Assembly: GCF_001039355.2 (NCBI RefSeq)
Contig: NW_019775716.1
Coordinates: forward strand, 1 to 38,051
Length of the DNA: 38,051 bases
Source of the DNA: Lingula anatina
Lineage: Eukaryota > Brachiopoda > Lingulata > Lingulida > Lingulidae
Direction of reading: 5' to 3'
Shown: positions 11,376 through 23,033 of the stretch, in pieces
How positions within the stretch are numbered: position 1 is the first letter of the stretch
Layout: every line of letters begins with the position of its first letter
The notes under the pieces: generated by a model
What the model was told of the DNA's origin: nothing
The model's database searches: none
The model's input: only the letters and a program-made list of their open reading frames with translations
Position numbers and translations under genes: made by a program

Positions 11376-11815
11376 ACAGTGTGCCACCCTTTAAAGGAAA
11401 ATTGTGACCATAGTATACGTAACAAAATGTGACGTGTAAAATGGAAACTTGATTCGCATTCTAGGAAGATAAAAGCGAGGCCCGCGAGGCTGGACACTTG
11501 CACTTAGACACTTCGACACTTATTCACTCGTTCACTTATTCGTTAGATTGTTCCTTTAGAAGAACTATTGTCGCATAAGAAGTACCTGTACTATCTGAGC
11601 AGAACCGATCGACAGGGAACGAAAGTTTAATTCAGAAGGCGTACTCAGTTGTACCTCTCATCCATGATCCAATAAAACCCGCTCGCCTGGATTAAAGAAA
11701 GATCAGGACTTTGTTGTTCTTTTCCTATCGCATATACCCCCGTGTCACGGATCCCGAAGGACGATAACGCGTCATAAATAAAAGGGAAGAAATCCACAAT
11801 TAAAACCCCCGTGAC
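11376..11815 (+). mobile_element. Possible solo LTR
   Basis: The segment has LTR-like order: a start near acagTGTGCCACC, a TATA-like gataaaagcgagg at about 11468-11480, repeated gacactt/ttcact words after it, AATAAA at 11671-11676 and an end near cccccGTGACA. No target-site duplication can be confirmed and the terminal inverted repeat is poor, so boundaries are approximate. No internal retrotransposon genes are adjacent. Confidence 0.3.
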
Positions 11816-13512
11816 ATCTGAAACGTATATAGTGTTTCCATATTAAATTAAGTTTGACATTTCTGACAAAATTTTTGTTCACGAATAAAAATAGTTCATT
11901 AAATGCATCTTTTGCTGTTAGCATGCTGCATTTTTTAATGCAGTGACAAACAAATTATAATCGTGCAAAAAATAATTTATGGCTGTATTAAGAAAATTAT
12001 CATGTAGAAAATAAATTTTAAAAAGTAAAACTGCTGATCGAACTTTCAAAGTGAGTAAAACACTTTCGGAGCTGAACGTTTTCAATTTGCGACAATAACG
12101 TATGTTCCTTTTGGGGTTAGGTGATGAATTATTATTATTATCCGTGGTTCCAGGACTGTGAAAGATGATATGAACTTCATGTCTGACCCTTAATAATCAA
12201 ACATACTTTCCAGTCTATGCACTGAATATTTCTAAGATTATGCCTGTGGCATCATTTGCACCTCTATATTGGGCTTGGGTGAACCCTAACGTTTCCTCAA
12301 TGTTTTACCAGTAAAACATTCTTTTGTTAACTGGTTATGTACCAGTGGTGACAGAGAAAGAAACCAGATACATGTGCGTGTGGACAATTGGTTATCGGTT
12401 ATCACATGACCTGGTACACCCCAACACGATCAAGGAGTGTTCAATCTGCTAAATATCTAGATAGGCCTTGAATAATCAATTTTATAGTTTTTTGGGGGGT
12501 AAATCATGTTTATTCCGTTCAACGCCGGGCAAAAATAGTATATAAAATAAAGTGAAGAAACAAAGAAATGATAACTTGTTCAAAATAATTAAATACACAA
12601 CTCTAAATTAAATGCCAACTCTAGGTTATATACGAATGTAAACAGACATTAAGGATGCATTTACAAGCCATTATTTATTGTTTTTCAAAGAAATCGAGAG
12701 AGGAAATAGCGTTCTCGGCACAATTATTCAAAACAATCTATAAAATGGTAGGATACATAACAGCGTGACGACCAAAATGCAACTAACAAAAGCAACCAAA
12801 ATTTAGAATATGAACTCATGAGATCCAAAGAGGCAGATACTAAAAACTACAGCCAGACCCCATGAACAAAGAATTTGTAAACTATGCTCCGTAATAGTTG
12901 AAAATTAAATGCGATCACATAACATGAAAACAATAAAGAATTTAGCCCATTTTATAACGATATGCAACAATAAGAGAAAGAATATTCTGAACCAACCACC
13001 ACCTAATTAACTAAAGCACGTAGTTATAAAGTAATGACGTTATGTTTAAAAACGATATTTCTTATTTTTATCTGTTTGTAAACCGTTCTTGTATTTTTGG
13101 TACATTACTTATAATTAAGTCATAATCATTGCTAAAATGTACTAGTACCGGAATAATTTCAAAAAAGCAATTTCCAGCAATAAAAGCTTTAAAATAAGCA
13201 ACACACGGAATTCATCAAAATTTGTGGCGTGTTAAATATAATATAATTCGTATGGAGTACTTCACTCCTACAGGTATACTGAACTGTAAATTGGATATTT
13301 TGAAAATCTAAGATATAAAGCAAACGCTCAAACTACTCGCTCACCATAAACTTTTGTCCTGTTGTAACTACACAGATAGCCCCGGGTATCTTTAACTACA
13401 TACTTGATTAATGTTGTCATCATTGTCGACAAGTAGACAAAAAAGTTTTCAGCAAGAAAAGACAAGGTTAAGAAGCACCGCCTTTAGTACTAGTGCTGAA
13501 GCACAAGTAGGC
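11816..13512. other. Intergenic region downstream of the minus-strand pantetheinase gene
   Basis: AT-rich, with no coding sequence recognised. The part next to the gene is homologous to the 3' flank of the plus-strand pantetheinase gene. The stretch corresponding to that gene's AATAAA reads AATCAA here on the minus strand (13409-13404). Possible alternative signals further downstream cannot be ranked by eye. Confidence 0.45.
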
Positions 13513-15111
13513 CTAGGTATCTCTTTGATACCATCTCCCAAAGAGCGTTGCGGAGAGAAGGGGCTTTTCGATCGTATTATTGACTTTGACTTTACCATCC
13601 TCAAAAACCCATTGTCCATTAGCAAGATCAAGACTTGATCCATCGGTTGTCAAGAATTCCGGGAAAATATATTTTGTGTTGAAAACGCCACCAAGTGACA
13701 AATTGCCAAAACGCGACTTTGCATTGGTAGTTGGTTGGCCGCAGGAACTGGTGGATGAATTGGCACAGGAGAGCAGCGTGCATATCTGTAGGTAATAGTG
13801 TCCTTCATGGGTGTGCAGGCCGTCAAAAGCGCCAAGAGCATATAAGCTGTCAGCTGGCGATTCATCGAAACTGTAATTCAAGTGGCAGCAGACGGCCTTT
13901 TGGCAAATTGTTAAGCTGTCATTTGGCCGAGAAAGTGTGACAAAATCAAATGAGTCCGCGAAGAGCTCTGCTTGAAATCTGATGGTAGTTTGGCCATCTT
14001 TTTCAGTTGGCAACGGCCTATTTGAATATGGAGCAGTTTTTGTAGGCGCATTTCTCAGTATTGGAACCTGGGCCACCAAAAGTCTCCCTTGTTCGGTGGT
14101 TGTGTTATGTGTGTAGACAACGGCTCCTTGTGGGGTGAATATTCCACTCCCATACATATGAAAACTGGTTTTGTGTAAGTTAGCTGTGAGGAAGTTCACT
14201 CCCATACCCATCGCCCATGCCTGGTGGAATTCAACAGAAGCAAATAATGGAAGAACATCCATCCAAGCCGTAGGGAAAACCACATTGTCCACGCCAAAGT
14301 TCTCTACCAGGGAGATTGGTGGCTCGCGGAAAAGAACATCGAAACAAGTGAAAGTACCGAATTTGCCAAAGGGTGTGGTGAACGTGGCGTATTCACATTG
14401 ATGAGGCTGGTTGTAATTGAGTTTTTCAGTCATGAACAGGTTTTGCTTATGGTATCTTGCAACCAATTTGCCTTCTGGATCGTACACTACGTTCGTGTTG
14501 TATTGGTAGCGTCCATCAGCCGGGCACAATTTGTCTGACTTAAGGTTACAGTACTTCACGTCACCGACATTGGCAACAATGTATATGCTATTGTTCAGTG
14601 CCATACAGCTGAGCCAATATTGCACTGGGCTGTTTGCTGACTCGGGGTACTTTTTACATGGGTTCCAATCTGGTTGGGTCTGAGGGTCAGGGATGTCCTC
14701 AGTGAAGTACTGGAATATTTCGCGAGTGAATTCGAAGCCGTATAACCCATCCTCGGGGAACACTATGATTTCAGCGCCCTGTTAAATAAAGACATTGGTT
14801 TAAAATTAAGTGAACCGATGAATTAAACAGATACATGTATGGATGAAATATTAACACATGACTTTTGCTCACATTTCTATAGTCACTTTTAATGAGCGGA
14901 CACATCCCGTTTTCAGGAAGATATGCTGTTTTTTTCGTTTTTTTTCATCATATGACATACAGATAACACATTGAGTGTAAAAACCTGTTAAGGAAACGCC
15001 TTTCAAGACAAAACAATAAGTCTATTGTCTTCGAACGTATAGGAGTGACCAGTGCTGCAAGATGCAGGTAAAGCTCGAAAATCAGTCTGATACTGTATAC
15101 TATGCAATTTG

Positions 15112-15156
<45 letters not shown>

Positions 15157-18100
15157 TAACATCTTTCAAGGAAGCCGTTAGGTATATTGTCTTCAAACTT
15201 ACAGGAGCGATCAATGTTTCTTAAATACTGGTCAAGTTCGAAAATCAACTTGATCTGATTTTTATTCTTTACGTTATGCTGTTTTTTGTTGCTCTTTTTC
15301 AGTATATTTAACACTGTATGAAATAAAGGTAACATCTTTCAGTAAAAACCGATAAGCTTATGGACTTCAAAATTCCGGGAGTGGCCAATATTACTAAAAT
15401 ACAGGTCAAGTTCAAAAACCAGCCTGTTCAGATAAATTTTTATGAAGTTAGGCTTTTTTTAGCATATATTTTACTATATGCAAAACAAATAACACATTTC
15501 AAGGAAAACCGATAGGGCTACCAGTATTATTTGAAACTTACGAATGTGGTCAATGTTACTAAGGCACAGTTCAAATTCGAAAACTAGCCTGATAGGATTA
15601 TTTTATATTGGCGTTATCTGCTTTATGGTTTTTACAGCAAATATCATTCGATATGCAATACAGATAAAACATTTCAAGGAAAACTGATAAGTCTATTGTG
15701 CTTTTAATGGAATAAGCGATATTACTAAAATGTTGATCAAGTTCTAAATCCAGCCAGACAGGATAATTTTTCTTTAAGTTCTGTTTTTTTTGTTTTTATC
15801 AGCAAATATTATACAAATTGCAAAACATTTTGAGGAAAATCAAAGGGCATTCTGTCTTCAAACTTACGGAAGTATTGATATAACTAAAATAGAGATCCAG
15901 TTCGAAAATCAACTGATCGGATTATTTTTCGTGAAGTTATTCTGTTTATTATTCAGCAAATATCATACTTTATGTAATACAGATAACACATTTTCAAGAA
16001 AACCGATAGGTCTACTGTTTTTAAACTTACAGGAGTGATCGGTGTTTCTTATAAACAGACTGAGTACATAAACCAGGATGATGGTCTTCAAACTTACAAC
16101 AGTAAAAAATATTACTACAAATGAGGTCAAGCAAGCCTGATCTGATTATTTTTCTCGACATTATCATTTTTTTTTTGCATTTTTAGTATATATCACACCA
16201 TATGCAATACCGAAAACAGCTTTAAAGGAAAACCAATAGGCATATGTCTTCAATTTATTTTATTACATTTAGCATTTATTACACCTTTTCGGGAAAATCA
16301 ATACGCTTTTGCTTTTAAACTTACAGGAGTTTTCAATATTACTTAATTACAGATCAAGTTCGAAAACCAGCTTGATCTGATATTTTTTCTTAAGATTATG
16401 CTGTTTCTTTGTTTTTTACCAGCACATGCATATTACATGTTTATGCAATACAGATTCCAAATTTTGAGGAAATCTGATTACCCTACTCATTCAAACTAAC
16501 AAGAATGGTCGTTTCTAAAATACAGGTCAAGGTCGAAAGGCAGTCCAATCTGATTATTTACAGGAGTAATGAATATCACTAAAATGCATGCCAAGTTCAA
16601 AATGTAGTCTGATTTGATAATTTTTCTTGAAGTCAAGCTGTAGTTTTCAGCATAATTTGTATATATGCAGGACAAATAACACATTTTGAGGAAAATCAAT
16701 GGGCTTACTGTCTTAAAACTAACAGGAGAAATAAATGTTACTAAAATACGGGTGAAGTTAGAACTTAAAATTATGCTGTTTTTTCACTTGCATATAGCAT
16801 ACTTCATGCGATACAGCTGACACATCAAACTTACAAAATTAAAATACTAAAATGCAGGTCAAGTTCGAAAACCAGCCTGATCTGATTATGTTTCTGAAAA
16901 TTATGCTGTTTTTTCGTTGTTTTTCAGCATATATTATACAATATGAAATGCATTTGGAGAAATATCACTAGGCATACCATCTTCAAAGTAACAGAAATAT
17001 TCTACATTAATAACACACTGGATATTTTTCTTGTAGTTATGCTGTTCTGTTTATTTATCAGCCTACATTATATAATATGCAATCCAGGTAACACCTGTCA
17101 TAAAAAAGCTGATAGGTCAACTGTACTGTATTCAAACTTACAAGAGTGATCAATTTTACTAAAATACAGAATCATATCGAAAACTTTCCTGATCTGTTAT
17201 TCTTCCTTGATAGTATGCTTTTTTCAGCATATATTTTATTTGCAATTGAAATAAAACATTTGAGGGAAATCAATGTGCATACTGTCTTCAGTCCTATAGC
17301 CCCGTCACACTAGAGGCGGAATGAGCGAGAATGCCGTCGGAAAGACAATTCTTTGTTCGTTCCTGGATATTCGAAGAGCATTTTAAAGATTCCGAGTGCA
17401 TTCCAAATATTTTTACCCATTCTTGCGGTCGGCCCGAATGTTTTGCTCGGAAATCCTAACTTAAAGGCCAAACATATATACCCGACATACATTTAGCCAT
17501 CAAACATGTCCCACTGCTAAACACATCCAGGCTAAAAGGGTGTACCATACTTAGGAGCTAAATTCAGGCACTTGGATGTTTTTACAGTGTACGTTATTAT
17601 TGTGTACCTGTGTTTTGTACCAAAAATAAAAACATTTCAGGTCATTTTAATGTCATTTCATGCAAGAATGTTGTCTAACAACTGGGGTTGATACAATGCT
17701 GTTATCTGACGTTTATACAACGTTGTTATCTGACGTTGATCCAACTTTCAAATCCAACGTTTATCCAACGTCTTATCAACGTTATGGTTCAACGTTGTTT
17801 CAACGTTAAAACAACATAATTTGCCCGCTGGGAAGACACTTCAAATCCTGCTAGAACGAGCCGGAATGCAACTCGAATGCATCTCGGTCCTATTTCAGCC
17901 AGCAATCGAACTACACTCGTATGGCATTCGAAGTGTATTCTAAATATTCTGACTGCATTCTGACAGCATTTTTGATATTCCTAGTTTTCCAACTACATTT
18001 GAGCGGCATTTGAGAGCTAATACAGCCGAAACGTGCACGAATCATTCCAGGCGGATTCAAGCACATTCTGAGTATTCCAACGGCATTCTTACAAGAATTT

Positions 18101-21100
18101 AGGTCAATTTGAAATTTCTTCTGGAATGTAGTATGAATTTTTAAATTTAGTCATTCCGGCTCGTTCTGCTTGATTCCTGCTGATTCCGAATAAGTGTGAC
18201 GGGGGCTTTACAGGAGTATAAATGTTACTACCTGTACACTACAGGTCAAGTTCGAAAACCAGCCTGATCTGATTTTCTTGAAGTTATGTTGTTTTTCTTC
18301 TTTTTTGGGGAGGGGGGAGGTACGTACATGTACAAGCATATATTATCTTATATACAATGCAAATAACACTTTCAAACTTACATCAGTGATCAAAACCACT
18401 AAAATACTTAGAAAATTAGAAAATCTGATTATTGTTTTAAAGATTTTTTTTAGTATATTTACAATTCACATAGCACATTTTGAGGAAGTCAATGTGCCTA
18501 CTGTCTTCAAACTTACAGGAGCGATAAATGTCACATAAATACAGGCCAAGTTCAAAAACCTACCTGATCTGATTTTTTCTTCAATTTATTGTTTTCTTTT
18601 TGGTTTTTTTCACCATCATCTGACGCATTGTATGCAATACAGATAACACATTCAAGCGTAAATCAGTGATCAATATTGCCTAAATACTTATCAAATTTCT
18701 TATCTAATTAATTTTATGGAGTTATGTTGTTTTTTTTTAGCATAAAGTATATTATTAACAATACAGAAAACAGATCAATGGGCCTACTGTCTCTAAAACT
18801 GTGTAAGTGTTCAATAATACTAAAATTCAGATCAAGTTTGAAAACAGCCTGATCCGATTATATTTCTTGGGGTAATGCTGTTTTTCTTAGTTTTCTTTTA
18901 CCAGAATATCATATTATATGCAATATAGAAAACATATTTTGAAGAAATCCGATTAATGTTGTTTTCAAACTTATAGAAGTAATCAACATTTCTAAAAGGT
19001 CAAATTTGAAAACCAATTTGATCTGATTAATTTTCATGAAGTAATGCTATTATTTGTGTTTTCTGCATATATTAATTATACAAAATGCAATACAGTTAAC
19101 GCATTGTGAGGAACATCAATTTGCATTCTGTCTTCAAAATACAGGGATCATCAATCATTATTATGATTTACAGGGATAATTATTATTTCTAAATACATGC
19201 CAGCCTGGTTAGATCAATTTTCCGAAAGTTATCTTTTTTTCAGCATAGATTACACCATATGCAATACAGAAACCAGTGGGTTGTGCTGTTTATTGCAGTG
19301 TATATTTTTCTATATGCAACACAGATGACACGTACCTTGTGAGGGTTCTCTTTATGATAACCCATATCCCACTATATTAAATAACTCATTCATGATATAA
19401 ACCCCTAGGAGTTGGGCACTATGGGTTCTTATATTTGGATAACGCGATCTGTAAACTGCTCTTGTGATCCCCAGGTTCTGTGTTAAACTCTGAACACAGA
19501 AAAGAATGAAACGACTCCATGTTGTAACTTCAACATAATATATTTTCTAAACTAAAAGTTGCATGGTACAAGCATGGCCCATTCCAAGCTTCTCTACCCT
19601 AGTCTCTTTTAAGATTTAAGTTCGCAGATTTTTATGCTTAACTTTATCAATTTTATTTATTTTTAATCAAATAAATCATAAAATGATTGGTTAATCCAAA
19701 CACCCCCCCCCAACAACTCCATGTAATCAAGATCTAACGGATTGCTAACTTGAAACCAAGGACATTAATTTTTTTACTGCTAGGCGTGAAATATTATCTT
19801 AAGCTACTAACACATCTTAGCTTCCCAGGTGTGAATTCTATCAGATAAAGACTTCCACTAATTGAATTAATACCACGCCAAGTATGAAGCATGTAAAAAT
19901 ATTAATTACCATTTTTCAATACTGTGGTCCCTGACACATTCCTCCCCTTCGAACTTAATTCAGTGACCAAAGTCACTAATATACAGATTAATTTCGAAAA
20001 GCAATATGATCTGATTATTTTTCTTTACGTTATGCTTTTTGTTTTAGCATATATTATACAACATGCAAATAACACAATTTGAGGAAAACAAATGGGCCTA
20101 CTGTCTTTAAACTTGCACAAGTGATAAATTTTTATAAAATAAGTTCGATCACCAGCCTGCAGCAGATCTGCGTTTATTCATGACATTATGCTTTTTTTGT
20201 TTGTTTCACTAGCATATAACTTTATATGCGATGCATATGACGTTTTTTAAACTTACACAAGAGGCCATTATTACTAAAATGCTGTTCGAAAACGATCCTG
20301 ATTATATTATTTTGCTTGAAGTTATGGACATACATTACTAGGATTTAATGTTTTTGGGATAACAGTTACCAAGGAAGGCAAGTCCCATCGGAATCAAGGT
20401 CCGGATGGGACTTTTTACTAAGTTATACTTGGAGCATACAACCGTATGCCCTCGCTGAATTTTATCCTCTCACAGTTAAATTACATTTATAAAACTCTTT
20501 GGCATTTTCACGCACTGAACCATCTTTGGTCAGTAGTGTCTTATTTCAGTTTCGGCCAATGTTTTGTCTCGATAAAGAGATAAATTCTAGTATACAGGAT
20601 GGTGGACAGACAGAGGTGCCCTGTTTTTGCAAGGTCCTAAGACCATGATTCCTGACACTTTTGTATGGTTCTAGACACCAATCCTTCTGCCATGGCTGTG
20701 ATATTCCTTTTAACGACTTCTGACACGTTTATTTTTTGCCAAGGGACGTGCGATAACCAAATTAAGCAAAGTTCAAACAGGACTTAGAATATGTAGGAGG
20801 AAGTCGCGTTTGGTGTATGTCAGGGACGAGTGGTTATGTGAAGTGCGTGCACAGAAGCGTTACATGTAACTGTGATGCAGGTGTAGATGTATCTATACAC
20901 AGATTTTTTAATTTTGAAAGCCTCCGTTATGCAGTATTTTGCATACATATTTATGCAAAATGATACTAATTTTCCGCTCTGTTTACTTTGATAATATTTC
21001 ACCTTTTCTGTACCATTACTAGACGATCATATGAATACAATATGTGCTTTGGTCTTCATCATGTTTTATCCCTTTCTTAACTTACACTTTCTCGCAGTGG

Positions 21101-21507
21101 CCAGTATCTTATCTTTTTGATCGTTTGTTATGGTAAAAGTGTGCACAAGGTGCTGGAATGCATCATTTTTTCATTGACACATAATTCAAAATTGATTACA
21201 ATTAAGTGTTTAACATTCGCGTATCTATAATGAGATTGACGGTAAACAATGTAAATCCTGAGATTTGGCATTCTTACTAACTGCTTACCATTTTCCTTGC
21301 CTCTGCCGTTGCTTTTTCAAAAACTTCAAGGTTCTGTTTCATAACGGAGAGAGCAACCGACTTATTCTTGATCTCAGAAGGCGGTAGTGAGAACACCGCG
21401 TGCTCATACACAGCAGCAGTGTACGATTTTCTCGTTTCGCATTTTCCTTGCAGTATGACATAAAGTAAAACAAAAAGGAAGACGCGTCTGGACAAGTGAG
21501 CTGCCAT
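13513..21507 (-). CDS. Vanin-like pantetheinase (biotinidase/nitrilase family), minus copy lacking the C-terminal anchor
   Basis: Two exons: 21507-21289 (73 codons, signal peptide, donor GTAAGC) and 14778-13513, joined in phase 0, give 494 residues. The N-terminus is a hydrophobic secretion signal followed by TAAVYEHAV, typical of vanins. The nitrilase triad is present: Glu in FPEDGLYG (about 82), Lys in RYHKQNLF (about 184) and Cys in FTCFDVLF (about 218). Family members hydrolyse pantetheine to pantothenate and cysteamine, or act as biotinidases, outside the cell or at its surface. Relative to the plus copy an 11-bp deletion after WYQRD causes an early stop (WYQRDT), removing the hydrophobic tail. 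A decayed version of the tail is readable in another frame at about 13513-13449. The product may therefore be secreted, not GPI-anchored. A 6.5-kb intron filled by a tandem array separates the exons. Whether it is still expressed is not known. Confidence 0.8.
17298..18207. mobile_element. Non-autonomous inverted-repeat element inserted in the intron array
   Basis: The ends are agccccgtcacact (17298-17311) and the inverse agtgtgacgggggct (18193-18207). The array sequence stops at one end and resumes at the other. The interior is full of short gcattc/gaatgc words on both strands. A central block (about 17660-17833) consists of repeated caacgtt motifs and ends in cccgctggga; it looks like a second repeat nested in the first. 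There is no transposase-like frame. The exact target duplication is unclear. Confidence 0.65.
19338..19938 (-). mobile_element. Probable solo LTR inserted in the intron array
   Basis: A 601-bp segment foreign to the tandem array has LTR-type ends: on the minus strand it starts TGTGTCAGGGACC and ends GAACCCTCACA. Flanking 5-mers are TACCT and TTCCT on the plus strand, a 4-of-5 match to a target-site duplication. The array continues on both sides. No internal retrotransposon coding region is present. Assignment rests on TG...CA ends and position. Confidence 0.45.
20341..21014. other. Intron sequence between array and exon 1, no feature seen
   Basis: Non-repetitive AT-rich sequence inside the minus pantetheinase intron. 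A short 10-bp inverted repeat occurs at about 20380-20412 but has no evident meaning in a eukaryote. Confidence 0.4.
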
Positions 21508-22090
21508 TTTGAAAATGAAGACACGGGAAATTTTGCAACAGATGCAACTGATGCAACTAAAATTGGATCAAGGGAGTAGATACCGTTGGACTGGATTTAA
21601 GGACGATTATTCATGGGTCAGAGTCCACAATTCAAATTGTCGATGTGGATGATAATATTCCCCAAGGAAAAACGTTTAGAAATGAAAAACATCTGTTACG
21701 GATATTTGAGTCTGATCTATATCGATGTATAAAATCCAAATGTCCTTAAATAATTACGTTTTATGTTACCTGCATTTTTTTTTATGCCATTGTGCCAAGA
21801 TTTGAGACCTAAGACAGGGACTTTTCCCTCTCAAGGCGGCGAGTAAGTCTTATCTCCAATCAATACGAGCAGTCAAACTGACGCTACAGAAATTGTGGAC
21901 GTGACAAATTGAAAAATCCCAGGGTTCTTATTTTAATCGTGATAAATTCTTTAAGCTCTTAGCTGAAGGTTACTACAGACGTCTGAGATAAAGTCATACG
22001 TTAAGATTTCAAATTTAGCCTCAGGCCTTGACCTTTACTCTATATGTACGTCAAGGTCAGATGGGATGACATTTTGGAAGCATTATATAT
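21015..22090. repeat. Exon-1 duplication unit 1 (minus strand)
   Basis: This segment holds the intact exon 1 (21289-21507), about 270 bp of intron and about 580 bp of 5' flank. The intron part at 21015-21215 recurs at 22100-22310. The 5' flank, for example caaggcggcgagtaagtctt, recurs near 25619 and, inverted, near 29680-29700. The 5' flank shared by all three copies probably includes the promoter. No TATA box is obvious. Confidence 0.7.
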
Positions 22091-22314
22091 ATATATATAT
22101 ATATTCTGTGCTTGACGATCTTATGTATACAATACGTACTTTGGTCTCCACCGTGTTTTATCCCTTTGTAAACTTACGGTTTCCCGCAGTAGCCAGAATT
22201 TCATCTTCTAGCGCGTTTTGTCTGGCAAAATGTGCGCAAGGTGCTAGTTTATTGCATCTCTGACACATAACTCAGAATTGATTGCAATTGTTAAACAGTT
22301 GTTTAACGTTTTCG

Positions 22315-23033
22315 TAACACAGCAACTACGATTTCTACGAACCGCCAAGAATTGTTAAACTTTTGAAATCATGAGGAATCGTGGAATTTCGCACATTTCT
22401 GGTAGAAATCCTGATCCTGTAGGATTTAGTGACAAATTTGTTAAGATACACTTAAGAATATTCATTGGATTTTGCTTGAGCAGTGAAAATGTTGTCAGGA
22501 AACAGTTACTATCTGCAAGAATGACTTAGGAATACTTTTAAGTTAACGAATATTAAGATTCAGTTAAGAGAAAGCTAAGTATCTACCAAATGCACCTACG
22601 ATTCTGGCATGACTATAAATATAATCTTAACTATTCTTGAAATTTCGAGGAATCTGCCTTCAGGACAGGTAAAAAAAGCCTCTCACTCTGCTTTACAGAA
22701 TCGTATTCTATTGTGGTCAGACGATTGCGTCACGATTCCCTGATAAAGGTAAGAATACATAGGAATGGCTAAAAATGTACAAGGAGTCAGTTACAGTATC
22801 TAAGAATGTACCACGGGTTTGTAAAGAATTAACCATTTTTTTTCTTTTTTGCATTTGTGAGTTCGGGACCAAAACTTTGAACAGCCCAAAAATTTTGTCC
22901 CGATATTACGATCTCTCAAGAATTGCAAAAAGAATTCATCACGAATGAATCAGAATCAGTTAAGAGCTTTAAAAAATTTATCACGATTTAAGTAAGATCC
23001 TGGCAATTCGTAAAATTCGTAGTCATTGTGCAA
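22315..23033. mobile_element. MITE-like inverted-repeat element
   Basis: The left end around actacgatttctacgaacc (22324-22342) is imperfectly repeated in inverse near 23000-23025 (revcomp actacgaattttacgaatt). The interior carries many short aatcgt/acgatt words on both strands, as in hairpin-type MITEs. It is about 0.7 kb with no coding potential. Edges are approximate. Confidence 0.45.

Larger units (their letters stand above)
15000..20340. repeat. Diverged tandem array, unit about 165 bp, in the intron of the minus pantetheinase gene
   Basis: Related units recur along the whole stretch. Each has, in order, tcttcaaacttacaggag, a run like actaaaatacaggtcaagtt, cgaaaaccagcctgatctga, a T-rich part ending in cagcatatatta, and atgcaatacagataacaca. 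Unit starts are visible near 15188, 15362, 15536, 15858, 16018, 16316, 16490, 16711, 16980 and 17132, then again after 18210, so the period is about 160-175 bp with gaps. Units are strongly diverged from each other, so the array is old. It is interrupted by the elements at 17298-18207 and 19338-19938. Many units carry GTAAGTTT on the minus (gene) strand. A poly(A) run of about 42 lies at 15112-15154. Confidence 0.8.

Noticed and set aside
14948-15335. Two open frames rich in Phe
   Set aside because: They cross a long homopolymer on the opposite strand and lie in the intron array.
15790-18538. Several short open frames within the tandem array
   Set aside because: Units are diverged and frames are not conserved between them, so coding is not supported.
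15000-20340. CRISPR-like repeated array
   Set aside because: Units are contiguous, diverged and about 165 bp, in an animal intron; there are no short identical repeats with unique spacers.
20380-20412. Stem-loop followed by T-rich sequence, resembling a bacterial terminator
   Set aside because: The context is a eukaryotic intron; such terminators do not apply.
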